14,349 nucleotides of DNA from Candidatus Methylomirabilota bacterium (GTDB lineage: Bacteria > Methylomirabilota > Methylomirabilia > Methylomirabilales > Methylomirabilaceae), in assembly GCA_003105305.1 (NCBI GenBank), contig PQAQ01000079.1:6030-20378 (forward strand). The letters run 5' to 3'. Shown piece by piece: positions 1 through 5,604 of the stretch (position 1 is the first letter of the stretch; each line of letters starts with the position of its first letter). The position numbers and the translations under genes were made by a program. The notes beneath the pieces are model-generated. The model saw nothing but the letters and a program-made list of their open reading frames with translations, was not told the origin of the DNA and did not search any database.

Positions 1-393
1 AGTAATCCCGGAATGGCCATGGGATGCCATCACGATGACGTCCACGTCCAGTTCGACAGCGACCTGACAGATCGCCTCACGGACCAACAGCGGGGTCTCG
101 ATCACACGCACCTCCGTGATCACGGATCCCTCGCGACGAGCCTCCTCCGGCACAAGCGCCTCCAGCGAATGGAGCAGTGTCTGCCGAAGCTCCGTTCGCT
201 CAGGCCCGGAGAGCGATCCCACTGGCGAGTAGTGAGCGTAAAGCGGGTTGGGCGGCCCATGCACCTCGGCGACGTGACACAAAATAACCGTACCGCCGTG
301 TGGCGACAACATGGCATACGCGTATGGAATCGCGGCGTTTCCGATCGGCGAGAAATCCGTCGTCACCAGCAGTTTCCGATACCTCGGTATCAT
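1..393 (-). CDS. Universal stress protein (UspA family), C-terminus beyond window
   Basis: The minus-strand frame from ATG at 393 stays open for 131 codons to the left edge, so the 3' end is missing. The product begins MIPRYRKLLVTTDFSP, the classic first beta-strand and nucleotide-contacting Asp of UspA-fold proteins. It continues with an Ala-rich first helix (residues 20-28), the strand VILCHVAEVH (near 37-46), and near the edge the strand DVIVMASHGHSG. That last strand is where the family's ATP-binding Gly-rich loop begins; the G-x9-G-S/T part of the loop lies outside the window. Family members are small cytoplasmic proteins that help cells survive starvation, heat or oxidative stress, some of them ATP-binding. 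The start is supported by GGAAGGAG at 403-410, nine bases upstream. No other start fits. The gene stands alone here with its own promoter, divergent from the candidate RNA. Whether it binds ATP cannot be judged from this fragment. Confidence 0.88.
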   Translation of the reverse strand, partial: MIPRYRKLLVTTDFSPIGNAAIPYAYAMLSPHGGTVILCHVAEVHGPPNPLYAHYSPVGSLSGPERTELRQTLLHSLEALVPEEARREGSVITEVRVIETPLLVREAICQVAVELDVDVIVMASHGHSGIT

Positions 394-450
394 ATGACCT
401 GTCTCCTTCCGTCATGGCTGCCAAGGCGCGCTATCCGGGCGAGCGTCCTG

Positions 451-479
451 AGTATAACCCTCAACAGCGCTCTTGTGAA
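451..479 (-). promoter_or_regulatory. Sigma70-like promoter for the universal stress protein gene
   Basis: On the minus strand TTCACA (474-479) is followed by a 17-bp spacer and TATACT (451-456). The -35 differs from consensus at one position and the -10 is close to consensus. Transcription would start near 444, giving a leader of about 50 nt before the ATG at 393. No heat-shock operator such as CIRCE is visible. Confidence 0.55.
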
Positions 480-523
480 GGATACAAGGCGCGCTGATTG
501 TTCAAATAGATGCGGAGCGGGCC

Positions 524-552
524 TTGCACACCATCAGGGAACGCCCTATATT
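524..552 (+). promoter_or_regulatory. Strong sigma70-like promoter of the candidate structured RNA
   Basis: TTGCAC (524-529), a spacer of exactly 17 bp (530-546) and TATATT (547-552) form one of the best vegetative promoter matches in the window. The predicted start about 7 bp downstream is G559, the first base of a perfect stem. It diverges from the Usp promoter; the two -35 elements lie 44 bp apart. No start codon with a good ribosome binding site follows, which favours a non-coding product. Confidence 0.6.
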
Positions 553-558
553 AACAGT

Positions 559-751
559 GAGGAAGCCCTAGTGAACGGGCGATATCCGAAGAGCTGCGAG
601 CAAGCGCGAAGTAAGAGGCGCTTACAGAGCAAGAGGGCTTGGCCTGGGATCGAAACCCGCTCGAGGTGAGGCTTCCTCAAGGGAGCCACGAGGTAACCGG
701 TAGTTGACCGGAGGTGATGTAGGAACCGATGCCTTGTGGCTTTTGCTTTTT
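559..751 (+). ncRNA. Candidate structured non-coding RNA, about 193 nt, family not recognised
   Basis: This gene-free stretch folds in an ordered way. GAGGAAGCC (559-567) is perfectly complementary to GGCTTCCTC (670-678) and closes a 102-nt domain. Inside that domain CGAGC (597-601) can pair with GCTCG (659-663). AAGCGC (602-607) can pair with GCGCTT (618-623), or alternatively GTAAG (611-615) with CTTAC (621-625). GGG (646-648) and CCC (656-658) enclose a 7-nt ATCGAAA loop. A second domain is closed by 685-693 with 732-740 and contains the hairpin CCGGT/ACCGG (697-701 with 707-711). A T-rich tract ends it at 751. The promoter at 524-552 predicts a start at 559. I compared it from memory with 6S, RNase P, tmRNA, SRP RNA, T-box and common riboswitch signatures and saw no match. 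It may be an independent small RNA or the leader of the CDC48 gene. Existence is fairly likely; function is unknown. Confidence 0.5.
685..751 (+). terminator. Intrinsic-terminator-like hairpin ending the candidate RNA
   Basis: GCCACGAGG (685-693) pairs with CCTTGTGGC (732-740) over 9 bp, one of them G-U. TTTTGCTTTTT (741-751) follows directly. The loop is large (38 nt) but holds its own 5-bp hairpin, which would bring the arms together. The long loop makes termination less certain. It could also be the expression platform of a regulatory leader. Confidence 0.45.
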
Positions 752-827
752 CACACTCCTTATTGTTCCTGCGCTGCGCACTTTCCGGTCGATAACAACT
801 CCGCTGCAATTTTTCGCCGCCGTAATC

Positions 828-857
828 TTGACGGCGATTGCCGCGCTTTGGTACAGT
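828..857 (+). promoter_or_regulatory. Sigma70-like promoter upstream of the CDC48-type ATPase
   Basis: TTGACG (828-833) and TACAGT (852-857) are separated by 18 bp. The predicted start near 864 gives a leader of about 90 nt. The ribosome binding site AAGGGAG (938-944) sits 11 bases before the ATG at 956, slightly farther than ideal. The -35 is strong and the -10 moderate. It would let the ATPase be transcribed independently of the upstream RNA. Confidence 0.45.
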
Positions 858-955
858 CCGTGCGCAAGGCATGACGAGATCCGACTATCACCGCTTGTGA
901 AGCTCCGCGCGTCGATGGACGGATGCGCAGCCAAATGAAGGGAGCGCAAGAATAG

Positions 956-3241
956 ATGCAAGAGAATCAAATGGCCGAAGGCATTCGCCTAAAGGTGGCG
1001 GAGGCCGGCCAGGAAGACGTCGGCCGAGGTATCGTCCGGGTCAGCGACGCGGCCTTTGCCGTCCTAGAGTTGGAGCGTGGCGAGATCGTCTCCATCGTCG
1101 GGGAGCGGGAGACAGCCGCCCTGGTAGCGGCGGCTCGCTCAGCCGATCAGGGTCTCGATGTCATTCGGGTCGACGGCGTGATTCGCACCAACGCGCATGC
1201 CAGCATCGGCGATTACGTACAGGTTCGAAAGGCAACCTGGCGCGAGGCGCAAAAGGTGACGCTGGCGCCTGCTCGTAAAGGGCTTCGCGCCGTGGCCCCA
1301 GGCGACGTGCTCCGCCAGGCGCTTCTCTACCGTCCCGTCGTCCGCGGCGATCTGATCTCAGTCGGGACAGCCTCACGGTCGAAGGAAACAATTCCGTCGG
1401 GCATGTATCCGGAGGAGTTATTCCGAGGTTTGCTCGGTTCATTGGCGATCGGGCTGGGTGAGGTGCGCCTGGTCGTCGCCGCCACCGTTCCCTCCGGTAC
1501 GGTACGCATCGGTCCTCAAACCGAAGTGGAACTCCTCCCGGAATATGTCGAGACCAAAGAGGCCAGAATACCCGATGTCACCTACGACGATATCGGCGGG
1601 CTGGGCGAGGTCATTAATGAAATCCGGGAGGTCGTCGAGCTGCCGCTCAAACACCCGGAGCTGTTCGATCGTCTGGGAATTGCGCCCCCCAAGGGCGTGC
1701 TGCTGCACGGCCCTCCCGGGACCGGCAAGACCCTCCTCGCCCAAGCCCTCGCCAATGAGGCCAAGGCTCACTTCGCCACCATTAATGGGCCGGAGATCAT
1801 GGGGCGCTTCTACGGCGAATCGGAGGAGCGGCTGCGCGCCATCTTCCAGGAGGGGCAGGAGAATCCGCCCGCCATTATTTTCATCGATGAGTTGGATTCC
1901 ATCGCCCCCAAGCGCGAGACAGTGATGGGTGAGGTGGAACGGCGGATCGTGGCGCAGCTTCTGACGTTAATGGACGGGCTCACGCCGCGCGGCAACGTCA
2001 TCGTCATTGGGGCCACGAACCGCGTCGGCGCGATCGACCTGGCGCTGCGTCGCCCCGGCCGCTTTGATCGGGAGATTGAACTGCGGGTCCCGGATCGCAA
2101 CGGGCGCCGCCAGATTCTCACGATCCACACGCGGGCCATGCCACTGGCCGCAGATGTGAATCTGGATTGGGTGGCGGATCTCACGCATGGCTGCGTCGGC
2201 TCAGATCTGGCTGCCCTCTGTCGCGAGGCCGCCCTGAACGCCCTTCGACGTGTTCTCCCGGATCTGGACTTAAGACTTGAAACCGTCCCGGCCGAGGTGC
2301 TGGAGCGGCTCATCGTCACCCATGAGGACTTCAGCCAGGCCTTACGGCGGATCCGCCCTTCCGCCCTTCGGGAGCTGTTGATCGAGGTCCCTCGGGTGAC
2401 CTGGAGCGACGTCGGCGGCCTGGATGACGTGAAACGCTCACTCCGAGAGACGGTCGAGTTGCCGCTTACCCATCCGCAGGCCTTCGAGCGCCTGGGGATC
2501 AAGCCGCCCAAAGGGGTCCTGCTATACGGTCCGCCGGGAACCGGAAAGACACTGCTGGCCAAGGCCGTCGCCAACGAGGCGCGGGCCAATTTTATGCTGG
2601 CCAAAGGGAGCGACCTGCTCTCCAAGTGGTACGGCGAGTCGGAGCAGCGGATTCGAGAGTTCTTCGCCAAGGCCCGCCAGGTTGCCCCGGCCATCGTTTT
2701 CTTCGATGAGGTAGACGCCCTGGTGCCACGACGCGGGACCGCGGCAGGCGAACCCCACGTCACCGAGCGAATTGTCAACCAACTCCTTTCAGAGCTGGAT
2801 GGTCTCGAGGAGCTGCGCGGCGTCGTCATTCTCGGGGCCACGAACCGGCCTGACCTCATCGATCCGGCGCTGCTGCGGCCCGGGCGCTTCGATGCGCTGG
2901 TCTACGTGCCGGTACCGGACGCGGCCGCCCGCCACGAGATCCTTGCTGTCCACACCCGTCACATGGCCCTTGCCGACGACGTGGACCTGCAGGAGCTTGT
3001 TCGTAAGACCGATCGGTTTACCGGGGCCGACCTCGCCCTGATCTGCATGCGCGCCGCCCAGCTTGCCCTGCGGAAGGACCTGGAGGCAAAAGCGGTCACG
3101 CACGCCGACTTCTTAGCCGCCCTCGCCGAGACCCTCCCCTCGGTCACCGAGGCGATGGAGCGGGAATACGCCGAGGTCGGCAAACGGCTGCGCCAAGGCA
3201 TCCCGCAGCAGCGCGACCAAGCCTCCGGCCACTACCTGTAA
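956..3241 (+). CDS. CDC48/VAT-type AAA+ ATPase with two AAA rings
   Basis: The 761-residue length and full architecture match archaeal VAT and eukaryotic p97/CDC48. An N-terminal double-psi-barrel and CDC48_2 region (about 7-195) precedes AAA domain D1, which has Walker A GPPGTGKT (252-259), Walker B IIFIDE (307-312), sensor GATN (352-355) and RRPGRFD (365-371). D2 has Walker A GPPGTGKT (525-532), Walker B IVFFDE (580-585), GATN (627-630) and LRPGRFD (639-645). Both pore loops keep aromatic residues (RFYGES, KWYGES), as in unfoldases that thread substrates through the channel. Both sites look active for ATP binding and hydrolysis. The protein is expected to be a cytoplasmic hexamer that unfolds proteins, perhaps for a protease or chaperone. 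It lacks the HbYX-like C-terminal tail of archaeal proteasome partners; it ends GHYL, where HYL is only loosely similar. The ATG at 956 fits the ribosome site; Met6 at 971 is an alternative. Confidence 0.94.
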   Translation: MQENQMAEGIRLKVAEAGQEDVGRGIVRVSDAAFAVLELERGEIVSIVGERETAALVAAARSADQGLDVIRVDGVIRTNAHASIGDYVQVRKATWREAQKVTLAPARKGLRAVAPGDVLRQALLYRPVVRGDLISVGTASRSKETIPSGMYPEELFRGLLGSLAIGLGEVRLVVAATVPSGTVRIGPQTEVELLPEYVETKEARIPDVTYDDIGGLGEVINEIREVVELPLKHPELFDRLGIAPPKGVLLHGPPGTGKTLLAQALANEAKAHFATINGPEIMGRFYGESEERLRAIFQEGQENPPAIIFIDELDSIAPKRETVMGEVERRIVAQLLTLMDGLTPRGNVIVIGATNRVGAIDLALRRPGRFDREIELRVPDRNGRRQILTIHTRAMPLAADVNLDWVADLTHGCVGSDLAALCREAALNALRRVLPDLDLRLETVPAEVLERLIVTHEDFSQALRRIRPSALRELLIEVPRVTWSDVGGLDDVKRSLRETVELPLTHPQAFERLGIKPPKGVLLYGPPGTGKTLLAKAVANEARANFMLAKGSDLLSKWYGESEQRIREFFAKARQVAPAIVFFDEVDALVPRRGTAAGEPHVTERIVNQLLSELDGLEELRGVVILGATNRPDLIDPALLRPGRFDALVYVPVPDAAARHEILAVHTRHMALADDVDLQELVRKTDRFTGADLALICMRAAQLALRKDLEAKAVTHADFLAALAETLPSVTEAMEREYAEVGKRLRQGIPQQRDQASGHYL

Positions 3242-3256
3242 CCTCGTACGTCACCC

Positions 3257-3682
3257 ATGAAAGTCACGATGCTGTTAGCCGATGCCGCACAGGCCGTCGA
3301 TGGCAAGCTGTATATCCTCGGGGGTGGATGGTCGATCACTGGTCCTGATCCGAGTCCAACGGCTATTGCGCTGAAGATTGAGGTGCCCTGGACCGACACA
3401 AACCGCAGGCACCATCTCGAATTGAAACTGCTGAATGCCGACGGTCAACCTGTGAGCGTTCCGACACAGGCTGGCGAACACGCCGTCGAATTTGGCGGCG
3501 ATTTCGAGGTTGGCCGACCCGCAGGTCTCCCTGAAGGAAGTCCCCTTGATATGGTCCTGGCGATCAATATGAGTCCCCTTCCGCTCCCACCCGGTCAGCG
3601 CTACGAGTGGCAGTGCTTCATCAATGGGAACACCAAAGAAGACTGGCGAGTCGGCTTCTACACTCGACGTAAAGAGAAGTAG
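3257..3682 (+). CDS. DUF6941-like small protein of unknown function
   Basis: The 141-residue protein begins MKVTMLLADAAQAVDGKLYILGGG and contains an Ile-rich strand with VPWTDTNRRH (near 47-56), then a C-terminal segment rich in prolines (MSPLPLPPGQRYEW). By recall this matches the family annotated DUF6941; no function is established. Alternating short hydrophobic strands suggest a compact beta-sandwich. There is no signal peptide, membrane segment or catalytic motif. It begins only 15 bp after the CDC48-type ATPase stop and no good Shine-Dalgarno precedes its ATG, which points to translational coupling and co-transcription with the ATPase. A role as adaptor or client of that ATPase is possible but rests on position alone. 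The family call is from memory and moderately secure; that it is a real gene is quite secure. Confidence 0.72.
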   Translation: MKVTMLLADAAQAVDGKLYILGGGWSITGPDPSPTAIALKIEVPWTDTNRRHHLELKLLNADGQPVSVPTQAGEHAVEFGGDFEVGRPAGLPEGSPLDMVLAINMSPLPLPPGQRYEWQCFINGNTKEDWRVGFYTRRKEK

Positions 3683-3726
3683 TGCACATCGTTATGCGTT
3701 TAATCTAACGTATAACTTTAATACAT

Positions 3727-3752
3727 ATTCGTAACCTTCTAAATATACGAAT
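3727..3752. repeat. Inverted repeat in an AT-rich spacer, operator-like
   Basis: ATTCGTA (3727-3733) and TACGAAT (3746-3752) form a perfect 7-bp inverted repeat with a 12-bp spacer. It lies in a markedly AT-rich island (about 3690-3780) in otherwise GC-rich DNA, 160-180 bp before the adenosine-specific kinase gene. Half-site centres are 19 bp apart, about two helical turns, which suits a dimeric regulator. A weak transcript-end hairpin after 3682 is the alternative. No T-run follows it. Confidence 0.3.
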
Positions 3753-3810
3753 TCTACCGCAAAGAAATTAGCAATCCAATCGGCAACGTCTTCTGAGGCT
3801 AAATTCGTGG

Positions 3811-3816
3811 TATGAT
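3811..3816 (+). promoter_or_regulatory. Possible -10 element for the adenosine-specific kinase gene
   Basis: TATGAT at 3811-3816 is a near-consensus -10 hexamer, but no convincing -35 lies 16-18 bp upstream. Transcription would start near 3823 and give an 80-90 nt leader containing the hairpin at 3843-3877. The call rests on one hexamer and is weak. The AT-rich DNA upstream might act as an UP element. Confidence 0.25.
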
Positions 3817-3842
3817 CGTAATGCTTGAGAGGCTGACATGTG

Positions 3843-3877
3843 GGGCTGGTGAGAGCGGCGGCTTTCCCGGCCCTTTT
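3843..3877 (+). terminator. GC-rich hairpin with T-run in the kinase leader
   Basis: GGGCTGG (3843-3849) can pair with CCGGCCC (3867-3873) over 7 bp with one G-U. TTTT (3874-3877) follows. It could end transcripts from the CDC48 and DUF6941 genes, or act as an attenuator in the kinase leader because it lies just upstream of that gene's ribosome binding site. The T-run is short, so efficiency is doubtful. Confidence 0.3.
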
Positions 3878-3906
3878 CTGTTACGTCCATACGGGAGGGA
3901 GGAGCG

Positions 3907-4395
3907 ATGGCCGTCAACTTCATTTCGGTGACCATTCAGAAACCGGATGCCGTCAATCTGATCCTTGGGCAGGCCCACTTCATCAAAACCGTCGAGGACC
4001 TGCACGAGGCGCTTGTGACGGCCGTGCCTGGTATCGCCTTTGGGCTCGCTTTCTGTGAATCCTCTGGACCGTGTCTGGTGCGCTCAAGCGGAACCGACCC
4101 TGAACTCGCCGAGTTGGCGCGTAACAATGCCTATACCATCGGGGCCGGCCACAGCTTCCTAATCTTCCTGCGCAACAGTTTTCCGATCAATGTCCTGCCG
4201 GTCCTCCGTCAGGTGCCGGAGGTCTGCGGCATCTATTGTGCAACCGCCAACCCGGTGGAGGTCATTCTGGCTGAAACGGCCAATGGGCGAGGGATTATGG
4301 GGGTTGTGGACGGCCTGGCGCCGAAAGGGATGGAGCAGGACACCGACGTCACTGCGCGAAAGGCATTGCTCCGGCAGTTCGGCTATAAATTGTAA
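3907..4395 (+). CDS. Adenosine-specific kinase family protein (PF04008-like)
   Basis: The 162-residue product opens MAVNFISVTIQKPDAVNLIL and contains segments I associate with the adenosine-specific kinase family (formerly DUF355): GQAHFIKTVEDLHEAL (26-41), FGLAFCESSGPCLVR (44-58), GAGHSFLIFL and the C-terminal GIMGVVDGLAPKGME. The family is small, mostly archaeal and thermophile-linked, and is named from a Pyrobaculum protein shown to bind adenosine. Its cellular reaction is not firmly established. The length is that of complete members, and there is no signal peptide or membrane segment. The start is fixed by the strong Shine-Dalgarno GGAGGGAGGAG just upstream. The neighbours give no purine-pathway context; the gene stands alone between the CDC48/DUF6941 pair and the convergent YbaK gene. 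The family call is good; physiological role unknown. Confidence 0.85.
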   Translation: MAVNFISVTIQKPDAVNLILGQAHFIKTVEDLHEALVTAVPGIAFGLAFCESSGPCLVRSSGTDPELAELARNNAYTIGAGHSFLIFLRNSFPINVLPVLRQVPEVCGIYCATANPVEVILAETANGRGIMGVVDGLAPKGMEQDTDVTARKALLRQFGYKL

Positions 4396-4402
4396 GGGGG
4401 CA

Positions 4403-4438
4403 GAAGGCCCCTTCAGCTCACACCGTCACGGGGCCTTC
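4403..4438. terminator. Hairpin between convergent genes, possible bidirectional terminator
   Basis: GAAGGCCCC (4403-4411) and GGGGCCTTC (4430-4438) form a perfect 9-bp inverted repeat with an 18-nt loop. It lies between the convergent stops of the adenosine-specific kinase (4395) and the YbaK-type gene (4463). Neither strand has a real T-run after the stem, so it may block read-through or protect 3' ends rather than act as a classical intrinsic terminator. Confidence 0.5.
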
Positions 4439-4462
4439 CGCCTGAGCCGTTGTGTACTCACC

Positions 4463-4948
4463 TTACGCAGCCTGCTCGTGTGCGATGGTGCAGATCTCTT
4501 TTACCTGGGCGCCCGTGATTCGGAGGAAATCCTTTGACGCAATCCGGATCACCTCGTGGTGGCTGCCCGCGGGAAAGGCGATCGTGGCCTCGTTGGTTAG
4601 GTGCTGATCGCAGTACACCGGAAGCCCGTACAGGTTACCAAAGGCGGGCATGGCCCCCGGCTCGCAGCCGACAAATATCTGCGCGAAATCGGCTTCCGGA
4701 TCCAGACTCGCCGTATTGTCGTTCACGATGTGCCGCATGCGAACAACGTCCAACCGACACATGGCCGGCAACACCGCCATCATCAGGCCCTGCCGCCCCT
4801 TCAGAATAACCACCTTGGCATAGGCCCGACCGGAGATGTGGGTAGCGCCGGCAACCTCCTGCGCCGTATAGACCTCCCTGTGGGGAATGATCTCGTACCG
4901 AACCTGTTGCTGATCCAACCATTCGCGTACCCGTGCCGGAATTGTCAT
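4463..4948 (-). CDS. YbaK/ProX-type aminoacyl-tRNA deacylase
   Basis: The 161-residue protein has the tRNA-editing domain almost end to end: an N-terminal helix (RVREWLDQQQVRYEIIPH), the strand AYAKVVILKG with the conserved Lys (K45) near the editing pocket, and GCEPGAMPAFGNLYGLPVY (94-112), which carries the family's GxxxGAMPPFG signature. Proteins of this fold hydrolyse wrongly charged aminoacyl-tRNAs such as Ala- or Cys-tRNAPro in trans, in the cytoplasm. No synthetase domain is attached. It starts with ATG at 4948, preceded by GGGAGGGAAG a few bases upstream. It is the last gene of the minus-strand series, 112 bp after Hsp20, so it may share that transcript or have its own promoter in the gap; I see no convincing one. 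Stress-induced mistranslation would give a reason to place it here. tRNA specificity cannot be told from sequence alone. Confidence 0.88.
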   Translation of the reverse strand: MTIPARVREWLDQQQVRYEIIPHREVYTAQEVAGATHISGRAYAKVVILKGRQGLMMAVLPAMCRLDVVRMRHIVNDNTASLDPEADFAQIFVGCEPGAMPAFGNLYGLPVYCDQHLTNEATIAFPAGSHHEVIRIASKDFLRITGAQVKEICTIAHEQAA

Positions 4949-5060
4949 GATCTTCCCTCCCGCCGCAGGCGATAGCCTCTGTGTTGAAGCCTCTGCGCGC
5001 CTCTACGACAACCCTCCGTCAGACTCGACCGTAACCGACAGCGACCGGTTGTTTCGTGGA

Positions 5061-5579
5061 TCACTCTTTCGACCTTGCCGGCGCCCGCTTCGCCGGAGCC
5101 TTCTTGACGACAACGCCATTGCCCTTAGGAAGGATCACCGTCAGCATCCCCTCTTTCATCTCTGCGTGAGCCTTCTCAGGCACGACGGTACTCGGCAACG
5201 CCAGCGACCGATACAGCTCTCCTCTATGAAACTCGCAGAAGTGGCAGGTGCCCTCTTCCTTCCTGTCTTCGTGTTTGGTGGCTGCTCGCACCGTGAGGTG
5301 GTTAGCCTCCGCCAGTACTTTCACGTTCTTCGCAGTTAGACCAGCCAGGGCAAAGCTGGCCCGCAGTTCTCCGTCGGTCTCAACCAGCTCCGCACAAGGC
5401 CGCCAGAGCAGATCCTTTTCAGCCTGCAACCAGTACTCGCACTCGTGACCAGCCTGGCAACCATGCTCCCTGAACAACTCATGGGCGCGCTCGGATATCC
5501 GGCGCTCAATCTCCAACAGCTCGCTGAGGAGTGAACCAGCCTTCTTGATCGATTTGACCGGTACCTTCTGACCTGTCAT
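5061..5579 (-). CDS. Hsp20 small heat shock protein with N-terminal DUF2934-like segment
   Basis: The 172-residue protein has three parts. Residues 27-56 (ISERAHELFREHG, then EYWLQAEKDLL) match the DUF2934 pattern. Residues 59-152 form an alpha-crystallin domain, ending with the diagnostic A-x4-G-x-L motif in AEMKEGMLTVILPK. A short Lys/Ala/Pro-rich basic tail (153-172) replaces the usual I-x-I tail motif. Small heat shock proteins hold unfolded proteins in large oligomers without ATP. Unusual is CHFCEFH (112-118), a CxxCxxH cluster placed where most family members have an Arg-rich strand; it might bind metal or sense redox state. The start has a very strong AGGAGG about 6 bases upstream. It lies 25 bp after PEP synthase and so is probably co-transcribed with it and the Lon-like protease. 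The Hsp20 call is firm, the DUF2934 call fairly firm. Confidence 0.87.
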   Translation of the reverse strand: MTGQKVPVKSIKKAGSLLSELLEIERRISERAHELFREHGCQAGHECEYWLQAEKDLLWRPCAELVETDGELRASFALAGLTAKNVKVLAEANHLTVRAATKHEDRKEEGTCHFCEFHRGELYRSLALPSTVVPEKAHAEMKEGMLTVILPKGNGVVVKKAPAKRAPARSKE

Positions 5580-5604
5580 CGCTCTCCTCCTTCGTTTTTC
5601 GTCC

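Noticed and set aside
644..664. tRNA-like T-arm (GGGATCGAAACCC)
   Set aside because: No acceptor, D or anticodon arms can be built around it, and the loop lacks TTC. It is treated as part of the structured RNA.
13..669. 218-codon plus-strand open frame
   Set aside because: It runs opposite the universal stress protein gene and into the structured RNA. The minus-strand frame has family motifs and a ribosome site; this one has neither.
729..938. 69-codon plus-strand ORF with a hydrophobic start
   Set aside because: It begins in the terminator hairpin arm and covers the CDC48 promoter. No recognised family and an ill-spaced ribosome site.
1810..2859. 349-codon minus-strand frame
   Set aside because: Shadow of the CDC48-type ATPase caused by high G+C codon use; the translation is Arg/Ser-rich with no domain.
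4975..5004. Three copies of GCCTCT in the Hsp20-YbaK gap
   Set aside because: Spacings of 14 and 10 bp are irregular and the hexamer is simple. No evidence for a regulatory array.
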